Assembly (NCBI GenBank): GCA_027314845.1 | Contig: DAHVAA010000054.1 | Span: 1-8,950 of the forward strand | Direction: 5' to 3' | DNA length: 8,950 bases | Source of the DNA: Thermoplasmata archaeon | GTDB lineage: Archaea > Thermoplasmatota > Thermoplasmata > UBA184 | Part shown: piece by piece, positions 1-4,903 of the stretch | How positions within the stretch are numbered: the stretch's first letter is position 1 | Layout of the letters: every line of letters starts with the position of its first letter | The notes under the pieces: model-generated | Seen by the model: the letters and a program-made list of their open reading frames with translations, nothing else | Told to the model about the DNA's origin: nothing | The model's database searches: none | Position numbers and translations under genes: made by a program

Positions 1-1193
1 TGGGTCGTCGCGAGCCGCTCGAGCCGGACGGAGCTCGAGCCCTGGCCGAGGAGCCGCCGTGCTCGGTCGACCGCCCGCAGTCCAGCCCGAAGCCCCCCGA
101 GCTCGGGAGGGCGGACGCGCCGGCTCGCGATGCGCGAGGCGATCCGGGCGAGGTCCGGGACGAGCCGTAGGGTCGCTCGGAGCTCGGCGATGGCCGCCCC
201 CCGGGCGACGAGCGCGGCCACGGCATCCTGACGTTCGGCGATCGCGGCGACCTCGGCGAGCGGGTTCGAGAGCCAGAACGAAAGCGTCCGGCGGCCGGGG
301 GCGGTTACGGTCTCGTCCCAGGTGCCGAAGAGGGTCGGGCCGTTCGGGTCGTCCGGGTTCATCGGGCGGGTGATCTCGAGGTGGCGGAGCGTCTTCGGGT
401 CGAGCACGAGCCGCTGCCCCCCATCGGCCCGGTCCACGAGCGCGACATGGGGAAGCACCCGGGGCTGCGTCGCGCGCAGGTAGGCCGCGAGCGCGCGGTC
501 GGCCTCACCGGCGAGGTCGGAGGGGGACGTCGCGCCGGCGAGCGCGGGGGGCAGCTCGGAGACCGCGACGGGAGCGGGGGCGCCCTCGACCCGGGCAGCG
601 GGGAACTCCCGATGGAGTGCCGCGGCAAGCGGCCCGCCCGGACCCGGGCGGCAGAGGATCTCCCGGGGCTGGAACGGGGCGAGGGCCGAGAGGAGCCCCT
701 CGGGACCGACCGCGTCCGCTTCGCCGTGGAACCACTCCCCCGTCGTGATGTCGACCGCCGCGTAGGCGCCGCGGCCCTCGGCCCGGCCCAGGGCGACCGC
801 GAGGAAGCTGTGCTCGGGGCCGCCGAGGATGCGGTCCTCGACGACGGTCCCGGGCGTGACGACCCGCGTCACCTCCCGACGGACGAGCCCCTTCGCGAAG
901 CGGGCGTCCTCGACCTGGTCGCAGAGGGCGACCTTGTACCCCTTTCGAACGAGCCGGCCGAGGTAGGTGTCGACCGCGTGGTGCGGCACGCCGGCCATCG
1001 GCGTTCGGTCTCCGCGACTGTCCGGCGAGCGCGCGGTCAGCACGACATCGAGCTCGCGCGAAAGCAGGCGCGCGTCCTCGCCGAACGTCTCGTAGAAATC
1101 CCCCACCCGGAACAGGACGAGGTGCCCGGGGTATCGGGATTTCACGCCCTCGTACTGCTCGAGGAGGGGCGTGGCCGAGCCGCTCTCCGTCAT
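1..1193 (-). CDS. mutS: DNA mismatch repair protein MutS (MutS1 type), N-terminal part, cut by the window edge
   Basis: MutS recognises base mismatches and small loops in DNA and starts repair with MutL. The visible part is 397 codons from ATG at 1193 running off the left edge, a little under half the usual ~850 residues. Seen: the mismatch-wedge motif GDFYETFG (residues 31-38, with F33 and E35), then PMAGVPHHA (65-73) and REVTRVVTPGTV (106-117) of domain I. A connector domain follows, then LVLDPKTLRHLEIT, which opens the core/lever domain III, with RIASRRVRPPEL further on. The C-terminal ATPase lies outside the window. The frame is open throughout and uses G/C in almost every third position. 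The ATG lies about 28 nt after a TATA-like box, so a leaderless message is likely. Only some archaea carry MutS1, often thought to be bacterial in origin; that is general knowledge, not seen here. Confidence 0.93.
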   Translation of the reverse strand, partial: MTESGSATPLLEQYEGVKSRYPGHLVLFRVGDFYETFGEDARLLSRELDVVLTARSPDSRGDRTPMAGVPHHAVDTYLGRLVRKGYKVALCDQVEDARFAKGLVRREVTRVVTPGTVVEDRILGGPEHSFLAVALGRAEGRGAYAAVDITTGEWFHGEADAVGPEGLLSALAPFQPREILCRPGPGGPLAAALHREFPAARVEGAPAPVAVSELPPALAGATSPSDLAGEADRALAAYLRATQPRVLPHVALVDRADGGQRLVLDPKTLRHLEITRPMNPDDPNGPTLFGTWDETVTAPGRRTLSFWLSNPLAEVAAIAERQDAVAALVARGAAIAELRATLRLVPDLARIASRIASRRVRPPELGGLRAGLRAVDRARRLLGQGSSSVRLERLATT

Positions 1194-1218
1194 GGACCGC
1201 GCGGTCGACCGGGGCCGA

Positions 1219-1228
1219 CCTATAAGGC
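1219..1228 (-). promoter_or_regulatory. TATA-like box for mutS
   Basis: On the minus strand this reads GCCTTATAGG inside very G/C-rich DNA. Its centre lies about 30 nt before the mutS ATG at 1193, so the predicted start of transcription falls at or just before the ATG, which suggests a leaderless mRNA. It also sits in the 63-nt gap after tRNA-Ser, so mutS probably does not depend on the tRNA promoter. Confidence 0.6.
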
Positions 1229-1256
1229 TCCTCGGGCGACCCCGACCCGGCCGGAA

Positions 1257-1340
1257 CGCTGAGGGGGAGATTTGAACTCCCGTGGCGAGACCGCCACCAG
1301 CTTTCAAGGCTGGCGCCTTGCCGGGCTAGGCTACCTCAGC
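1257..1340 (-). tRNA. tRNA-Ser (anticodon UGA)
   Basis: A class II tRNA of 84 nt with every arm visible. The 7-bp acceptor GCTGAGG (1340-1334) pairs perfectly with CCTCAGC (1264-1258). The D-stem is GCCT/AGGC. The anticodon stem CCAGC/GCTGG encloses loop CTTGAAA with anticodon TGA (1306-1304). A long variable arm (stem TGGCG/CGCCA, loop GTCT) marks it as a serine tRNA. The T-arm is GGGAG-TTCAAAT-CTCCC and the discriminator is G73 (1257). No CCA is encoded and there is no intron. It decodes UCN serine codons, so it is not a target of t6A37 modification even though a KEOPS gene lies nearby. Confidence 0.96.
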
Positions 1341-1364
1341 GCGGGGCGGCTAGCGGAACCGCGG

Positions 1365-1373
1365 CGAATAAAC
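1365..1373 (-). promoter_or_regulatory. TATA-like box for tRNA-Ser
   Basis: On the minus strand this reads GTTTATTCG, an A/T island in G/C-rich sequence, centred about 29 nt before the first base of tRNA-Ser (1340). That is the expected archaeal TATA spacing for a transcript starting at or near the tRNA 5' end. Confidence 0.6.
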
Positions 1374-1403
1374 CCTCGCCCCGAGGAGCCCGCGGGAAGG
1401 GCA

Positions 1404-1505
1404 TGCAGGTGCCGGGAGATCCGCGGCGGAGCACGACGGCCCGGCCGATTCGAACCCGGGTGGTCAGCTTGGAGGGCTGACATCCTACCACTAGATTACA
1501 CCTGC
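1404..1505 (-). tRNA. tRNA-Gly (anticodon UCC) with a T-loop intron between positions 59 and 60
   Basis: The exons are 1505-1449 and 1417-1404, giving a 71-nt mature tRNA once a 31-nt intron is removed. Seen: acceptor GCAGGTG (1505-1499) pairs perfectly with CACCTGC (1411-1405), and the discriminator is A (1404). The D-arm is ATCT-loop-GGAT. The anticodon stem TCAGC/GCTGA encloses loop CCTCCAA with anticodon TCC (1473-1471). The variable region is 4 nt. T-stem CCGGG (1459-1455) continues into TTCGAA, and its partner CCCGG (1416-1412) appears only after the insertion. Position 33 (1474) is C rather than the near-universal U. The anticodon register is fixed because the stem is perfect and can even gain a sixth pair, G26-C44. 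No CCA is encoded. Noncanonical tRNA introns are known mainly from Crenarchaeota/Thermoproteota. Confidence 0.9.
1418..1448 (-). other. Archaeal tRNA intron (31 nt) with a canonical bulge-helix-bulge
   Basis: The fold around the insertion is a strict BHB. The outer helix is the T-stem. The central 4-bp helix joins TTCG (1454-1451, positions 54-57) to CGGA (1423-1420), with one G-U pair. The 5' bulge is A-A-T (1450-1448) and the 3' bulge is T-C-T (1419-1417). An inner 4-bp helix CGGC (1447-1444)/GCCG (1427-1424) closes a 16-nt loop. Cutting after the second base of each bulge leaves A59 joined to T60, which restores a perfect 7-nt T-loop and 5-bp T-stem. By repeat alone the boundary could slide one or two bases; the BHB geometry selects this register. 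Confidence 0.85.
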
Positions 1506-1543
1506 ACGCCCGTCCGCGGGCGAGCGCGGCGACCCTGCCGCGC

Positions 1544-1556
1544 GGTTAATGCTTTT
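1544..1556 (-). promoter_or_regulatory. Possible TATA-like box for tRNA-Gly, overlapping the end of the Cgi121 gene
   Basis: On the minus strand this reads AAAAGCATTAACC and includes the TAA stop of the upstream gene (1548-1546). Its centre is about 43 nt before the tRNA 5' end (1505), longer than the usual ~26 nt, so it would give a leader of roughly 15 nt. No other A/T-rich stretch lies between. The tRNA could instead be read through from the upstream operon. Confidence 0.3.
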
Positions 1557-2109
1557 CGACCGGCGCTCGGCCTGAGGGGGCCGAGAGGTCGACCAGGGCG
1601 ACGCGCTCCAGGACGAGTCCTTCCCACTGCGCGGTCGGGATGGCCGTCCGCTCGGCCCGCGAAATCCCGAGCCGGTCGAGGGTGACCTCGTCCGCGGGAC
1701 GCGGAAAGGCGGAGGGGTCCTCGACCAGCTCGAACCGTGACAGGATCGCGGCGGGCTCGACGGGCCGCTCGGCTACGACTACGAACTGCTCCGTCGTCGC
1801 CGAGACCCCGGCCTTCTCGAGCGCCCGGGGAAGCTGGTCATCCCCGGCCACATACAACGCGAACTCCGCGCCCCGGTCCCGGAGGCGGGCCTCCCCCCGA
1901 TTGCGGGAGCGCCCCAGGTGCGCCCACGCGGAGAGAAGGTGGCGTTCCCCGGCGATCGCCCGGGCATCGAACACCGCGACCAGTGCGGGGCTCTCCTTCG
2001 CGAGGTCTCTCAGCGCCCGCACGATCGTGGCGGTCGTAGGGCGTCCGGGAGCCGCCCGGCGGGCGCCCACGGCCCGGAGCGCGCGCTCTTCCGGAGGAGG
2101 GAGGGGCAC
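1546..2109 (-). CDS. cgi121: KEOPS complex subunit Cgi121
   Basis: Cgi121 is the tRNA-binding accessory subunit of KEOPS (Kae1, Bud32, Cgi121, Pcc1), which makes N6-threonylcarbamoyl-adenosine at position 37 of ANN-decoding tRNAs. It binds the tRNA 3' CCA end in the cytoplasm. Seen in the 187-aa product: VAVFDARAIAGERHLLSAW (residues 44-62), a basic helix to about 80, then EFALYVAGDDQLPRALEKAGV (82-102) and EQFVVVAERPV (107-117). This is the order and spacing of archaeal Cgi121. The first ~40 residues extend beyond the usual ~150-aa length, so a later start is possible. The start is GTG at 2109, with AAGGAG overlapping the stop codon of the upstream gene 10 nt away, which indicates translation from a shared mRNA. 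No other KEOPS subunit is in the window. Confidence 0.82.
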   Translation of the reverse strand: MPLPPPEERALRAVGARRAAPGRPTTATIVRALRDLAKESPALVAVFDARAIAGERHLLSAWAHLGRSRNRGEARLRDRGAEFALYVAGDDQLPRALEKAGVSATTEQFVVVAERPVEPAAILSRFELVEDPSAFPRPADEVTLDRLGISRAERTAIPTAQWEGLVLERVALVDLSAPSGRAPVEKH

Positions 2110-2119
2110 GTCAGACTCC

Positions 2120-2731
2120 TTACTCCGCGAGGAACCGGAGGAACTCCTCGCGGGTCCGGGGCTGGAGCGTATAGTTCTCCTTGCGTTCGCGCCCGATGGT
2201 CGAGGTCGGAGTGGGTCCGTAGTCGTGGCCGGGCAGGACCACGAGCCCGTCGTCCAGCGAAAGCAGACGGCGGTGGAGGCTCTCGTACATCTCCGCGGGA
2301 TCGCCGCCGGGGAGGTCGGTCCGGCCGCACTCTCCCACGAACAACGTGTCGCCGGTCGCGACGTGCCCCTCGAACAGGTAGAGTACGCTGTCCTTCGTGT
2401 GGCCGGGCGAGTGCAGCACCCGGAACCGAAGGCGACCGGTGTCGAAGCCGTCCCCGTCGTCGACCGAGAGGTCCTGGTGGAGCGGGGCGACCCGGTGGGC
2501 GACGACCTTCGCGCCCGTGCGGTCGCGCACGTCCTGGTTCCCGGCGATATGGTCGGGGTGACTGTGCGTGTTCAGGATGTAACGGACCTTGACCCGCCGG
2601 CGGTCGATCGCTTCGAGCACCGGTTCGATGCCGAACGACGGGTCGATCACCGCCCCCTCTCCCCCCTCCGCGTCCGCGACGAGATAGGTGAAGTTGAGGT
2701 ACGGTCCCACCCGGAACTGGTCGAGGAGCAC
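2120..2731 (-). CDS. MBL-fold metallo-hydrolase of the ETHE1 / YcbL (glyoxalase II-like) family
   Basis: This 203-aa protein has the full metal-ligand set of the superfamily: THSHPDH (55-61; H56, H58, D60, H61), HSPGHTKD (107-114; H111), GDTLFVGECGRTDLPGGD (127-144; D128) and LPGHDYG (166-172; H169). The GRTDLPGGD box and the C-terminal HDYG...STIGRERKEN are typical of ETHE1-like persulfide dioxygenases and YcbL-like hydrolases. Classical glyoxalase II has a different box there. A persulfide dioxygenase (mononuclear iron, oxidising a thiol persulfide to sulfite) or a thioester hydrolase are both possible, and sequence alone does not decide. The length suits a single-domain enzyme without rhodanese fusion. 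The start is GTG at 2731, 24 nt after a TATA-like box. It is the first gene of a likely two-gene operon with the Cgi121 gene; a functional link between them is not evident. Confidence 0.85.
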   Translation of the reverse strand: MLLDQFRVGPYLNFTYLVADAEGGEGAVIDPSFGIEPVLEAIDRRRVKVRYILNTHSHPDHIAGNQDVRDRTGAKVVAHRVAPLHQDLSVDDGDGFDTGRLRFRVLHSPGHTKDSVLYLFEGHVATGDTLFVGECGRTDLPGGDPAEMYESLHRRLLSLDDGLVVLPGHDYGPTPTSTIGRERKENYTLQPRTREEFLRFLAE

Positions 2732-2749
2732 GACCCCGCGACCGGCGAC

Positions 2750-2759
2750 CGGTATTTGA
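2750..2759 (-). promoter_or_regulatory. TATA-like box for the MBL hydrolase-cgi121 operon
   Basis: On the minus strand this contains CAAATACC, the only A/T-rich stretch in the 40-nt gap between the two genes. Its centre is about 24 nt before the GTG at 2731, so the mRNA probably begins at the start codon (leaderless). Confidence 0.55.
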
Positions 2760-2771
2760 CCCCGGGGGGCC

Positions 2772-3686
2772 CTAGAAACCGCCGGCCTCTGCTCCCGGGG
2801 CCCTTCGCCCGCTCACCGCATCGAGCACCACGCGGCCGTCGACCCCCTCTGCGTACCAGTACGGCACGTACAGCAGAACGAACGGCCCCAGACGGACGTC
2901 GTCCGGCCCCGGGGCGATTCGCCGCGCCTCGATGACCAACGCCCCGCCGTGCTGCTCGGTGTGGTCGACATGGACCGTATGCTCTCGCCGCACCAGGTCC
3001 CGGGCGATGAGCGCCGCCTCCGCCTCACCCAGTTGCGGCACCAGTCGCTGATGCGGTTCGGCGACGGTCTCGACGAGCTCGCGGTCGAGGTCTCCCCACA
3101 CCTCCGCGCGGCGACTGAGCGCGTTCACCGCGACCAGCTGTCGTACGACCCGCCCCGGCCCTCCGTGGGGTGAGGGGGGGCGGACCCGATACGCGGCGAC
3201 ATAGAATGGAACGAGGCGAAGGATGTAACGCGACGCGTCCGCGCCCGCGATCATTTCGGCCTCCCCCCGCCCGATCCGCGGACGGACGGTACGCTCGGAC
3301 TGAAGGGCGAGCGCGAACGGCGGCTCGAGCGGGCCTTCGGTGTCCGTTCCCTCGCCCGCAGCGTCCGCGCCGAGGGGCGACGGCAGGAGGAGCTCACCCA
3401 AGGCCGGTCCGAGGGTCGTGGGGTCGAGCACCTCGATCCCTCGGTCGGCGGCCAGCGACCGGACGACCGGGCCAGGCTCATCGTCGTACACGACGGTCCG
3501 ATGGACCGCGTCGGGCGGGAACCATGTCTCGACCTCGGTGGGGGCCCGGGCCGTAGGAACGATCACCAGCGCGCGGTGGTCCCGGGCGCGATGGGCCACG
3601 AGCGCGTCCCCCCGTGCCTCCAGGCGGTAGCCGGCCGCCTCGAGGAGGCGCCTCAGCACCGAGGAAGGCGGTGGGACCTTGGACAT
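2772..3686 (-). CDS. Conserved-looking protein of unknown function (304 aa) with two similar aromatic VPYW-type segments
   Basis: I do not recognise a family. The ATG at 3686 (MSKVPPPSSV) is chosen because it lies 27 nt after a TATA-like box and because the open frame further upstream lies opposite the DUF72 gene. Residues 8-100 alternate short helices and strands (LRRLLEAAGY, ALVAHR, HRALVIVPT, RTVVYDDE, GIEVLDP), which loosely recalls a restriction-endonuclease-like fold; no complete PD-(D/E)xK signature is visible. Residues 100-125 are a low-complexity acidic linker. Two related segments follow: LVPFYVAAYRV (158-168) with VAVNALSRRAEVW (185-197), and LYVPYWYAEG (272-281) with GRVVLDAVSGRR (284-295). 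Each is an aromatic VPxW/Y strand followed by a 'V-x-A-x-S-R' strand. There is no signal peptide or membrane segment, so it is probably cytoplasmic. Codon use matches its neighbours. Confidence 0.72.
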   Translation of the reverse strand: MSKVPPPSSVLRRLLEAAGYRLEARGDALVAHRARDHRALVIVPTARAPTEVETWFPPDAVHRTVVYDDEPGPVVRSLAADRGIEVLDPTTLGPALGELLLPSPLGADAAGEGTDTEGPLEPPFALALQSERTVRPRIGRGEAEMIAGADASRYILRLVPFYVAAYRVRPPSPHGGPGRVVRQLVAVNALSRRAEVWGDLDRELVETVAEPHQRLVPQLGEAEAALIARDLVRREHTVHVDHTEQHGGALVIEARRIAPGPDDVRLGPFVLLYVPYWYAEGVDGRVVLDAVSGRRAPGAEAGGF

Positions 3687-3708
3687 CGAGCGGAGCGAGC
3701 GGGCCCGT

Positions 3709-3717
3709 GGGATATCT
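3709..3717 (-). promoter_or_regulatory. TATA-like box for the unknown protein gene
   Basis: On the minus strand this contains GAGATATCC. Its centre is about 27 nt before the ATG at 3686, consistent with a leaderless transcript. It lies within the 108-bp divergent promoter region shared with the DUF72 gene. Confidence 0.55.
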
Positions 3718-3751
3718 CGGTTCCGTTCCTCACGCCGCGTCGTCCGGGGCC

Positions 3752-3774
3752 CCGTAACGGAAAGGCCGTAACGG
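3752..3774. repeat. Two direct copies of the 9-bp palindrome CCGTAACGG in a divergent promoter region
   Basis: CCGTAACGG occurs at 3752-3760 and again at 3766-3774, 14 nt start to start. Each copy is CCGT-A-ACGG, an inverted repeat around a central A. They lie about 20-45 nt before the GTG start of the DUF72 gene, where its core promoter should be, and upstream of the TATA-like box of the opposing gene. Paired palindromes at such a site suggest a dimeric regulator. No regulator gene lies next to them, and chance in G/C-rich DNA cannot be excluded. Confidence 0.4.
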
Positions 3775-3794
3775 CTCGCCGCTTCCCTTTCGCC

Positions 3795-4598
3795 GTGTCC
3801 CGGTACTGGCTGGGCTGCTCCGGTTGGGCCTACGACGACTGGGTCGGCCCATTCTATCCTCCCGGCACGCCGCCCTCGGAGTACCTCGCCCGGTACGCCC
3901 GTGTATTCCGCACGGTAGAGGTCGACTCCAGCTTCTACCGCGTCCCGTCCGCTTCGATGGTGCGTCGATGGTCCGAGGTCACTCCCGACGGCTTCCGTTT
4001 CGCCCTCAAGGTCCCCCGGGAAGTAACTCACGAAAAGACGAGCTCGACGGCCTCCGTCTCGCCGTTCGAGAGGTTCATCGCCAGCCTGGAACCCCTGCGG
4101 CGCTCCGGAAAGCTCGGCCCGATCGCCTTCCAGTTCCCAGCTTCCTTCCGCCCCCAGGAATCCGCGCGCCTCGAACGGTTCCTCGAGGCCGTGCCGTCCG
4201 ACCAGCTCGTGGCCGTCGAACTGCGCCACGACTCCTGGTGGACCGAAGCGACCCGGGGCCTGCTCGAGTCCCATCGAGCGGCGCTGGTCTGGTCGGTCCT
4301 GCCCGGCGCCCGACCTCCCCCCTGGGTGACCGCGGACTTCCTCTACGCCCGTTTCGTCGGGGACCGCGCTCTGACGCGCTTCGATGGGATCCAGCGGGAC
4401 CAGCGAACCGAGCTCGAGCGCATGCGCGAGCGGTTCGACCACGAGGGACGGCTCGCCACCACAGTCTTCGCGTACTCGAACAACCACTTCATGGGCTTCG
4501 GACCGGGTACGACCGCCGTACTGGCTGAGGTATTGGGCGAGCCGGGGCCGGACCTCGCGTCGGCGCGGCGTGCCCGGGGCCAGGCAAGGCTCGACTAG
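3795..4598 (+). CDS. DUF72 / YecE-family protein (TIM-barrel)
   Basis: DUF72 proteins are widespread TIM-barrel proteins whose reaction is not established. This one, 267 aa, is full length for the family. Seen in order: WLGCSGWAYDDWVGPFYP (5-22), YLARYARVFRTVEVDSSFYR (30-49), FRFALKVPREVTH (67-79), LGPIAFQFPASF (107-118), VAVELRHDSWW (139-149), YARFVG (184-189) and FAYSNNHFMGFGP (225-237). These match the family pattern GCSGWxYxxWxGxFYP, VExxSSFY, FxFKVPxxxTH, QFP, VExRHxSW and the asparagine-rich C-terminal strand. The start is taken as GTG at 3795, immediately before the first conserved strand. The open frame extends further upstream, but that part lies opposite the divergent gene and shows no family similarity. 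No strong TATA-like box precedes it; two palindromes occupy that place. Confidence 0.9.
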   Translation: MSRYWLGCSGWAYDDWVGPFYPPGTPPSEYLARYARVFRTVEVDSSFYRVPSASMVRRWSEVTPDGFRFALKVPREVTHEKTSSTASVSPFERFIASLEPLRRSGKLGPIAFQFPASFRPQESARLERFLEAVPSDQLVAVELRHDSWWTEATRGLLESHRAALVWSVLPGARPPPWVTADFLYARFVGDRALTRFDGIQRDQRTELERMRERFDHEGRLATTVFAYSNNHFMGFGPGTTAVLAEVLGEPGPDLASARRARGQARLD

Positions 4599-4866
4599 GT
4601 TCTCCCCATCTCGCCGAGCGGTGACGGATTCTCGGGGGAGCCCGCCGGCCGCAGGCCTCGGGCCGGGTCGCGAGCGCCGGTCGGGCCGAGACCGGGACGC
4701 GCACCACCCCGGGCCGTGCGGACCGCCTCGCATCGCGGCCGCTCCGAAAATTATGCGCCCCTCCGGTTCGAGGCCCGGCACGGTTCGAACCCCGGGGGGT
4801 CTCGGTCTCCGCCCAGAGCCGGCCTCCGGCGCGCGTATCCACGAACGGTTCCGCCGTAGGACGGCA
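4599..4866. other. Intergenic region without a recognisable gene, containing an isolated A/T-rich element
   Basis: No convincing protein frame is visible: the frames that cross it are arginine/proline-rich shadows. No RNase P, SRP RNA or complete tRNA could be recognised. The region is extremely G/C-rich with several possible hairpins, for example around 4640-4665. One exception stands out, GAAAATTATG at 4746-4755, the most A/T-rich decamer of the neighbourhood. It could serve as a TATA box for a minus-strand transcript starting near 4722, or for a plus-strand transcript starting near 4776 and reading into the Cdc48 gene with a leader of about 130 nt. Two GGTTCGA motifs (4764-4770, 4782-4788) resemble T-loops but have no matching stems. 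Confidence 0.4.
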
Positions 4867-4877
4867 AGCCTTTTAGT
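4867..4877 (+). promoter_or_regulatory. TATA-like box for the Cdc48/VAT gene
   Basis: AGCCTTTTAGT with core CTTTTAG at 4870-4876, an A/T island in G/C-rich sequence centred 31 nt before the ATG at 4904. Transcription would begin within a few nucleotides of the start codon, giving a very short or absent leader. No Shine-Dalgarno sequence is seen before the ATG, which agrees. Confidence 0.6.
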
Positions 4878-4903
4878 CCGACCCGAGGTCCAAATCCACG
4901 CCG

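Noticed and set aside
381..1262. 293-aa plus-strand frame opposite mutS
   Set aside because: The minus frame contains the MutS motifs FYE and PMAGVPHHA and stays open to the window edge; the plus frame also runs into the tRNA-Ser gene.
1546..2109. A dedicated link between KEOPS and the two adjacent tRNAs
   Set aside because: KEOPS modifies ANN-decoding tRNAs; tRNA-Gly(UCC) and tRNA-Ser(UGA) read GGN and UCN codons, so they are not expected t6A substrates.
1640..2935. 431-aa plus-strand frame across the Cgi121 and MBL hydrolase genes
   Set aside because: The minus-strand frames show clear family motifs with good starts; the plus frame is a shadow with no recognisable domain.
3687..4781. Upstream extension of the minus-strand frame of the unknown protein (a 669-aa reading frame in total)
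   Set aside because: The extra 365 residues lie opposite the DUF72 gene and are Arg/Gly/Pro-rich without motifs. A TATA-like box 27 nt before the internal ATG at 3686 supports the shorter protein.
4763..4792. T-arm-like GGTTCGA motifs suggesting another tRNA, perhaps with an intron
   Set aside because: On neither strand do the flanking bases form a 5-bp T-stem, directly or with a downstream partner, and no acceptor or anticodon arm was found.
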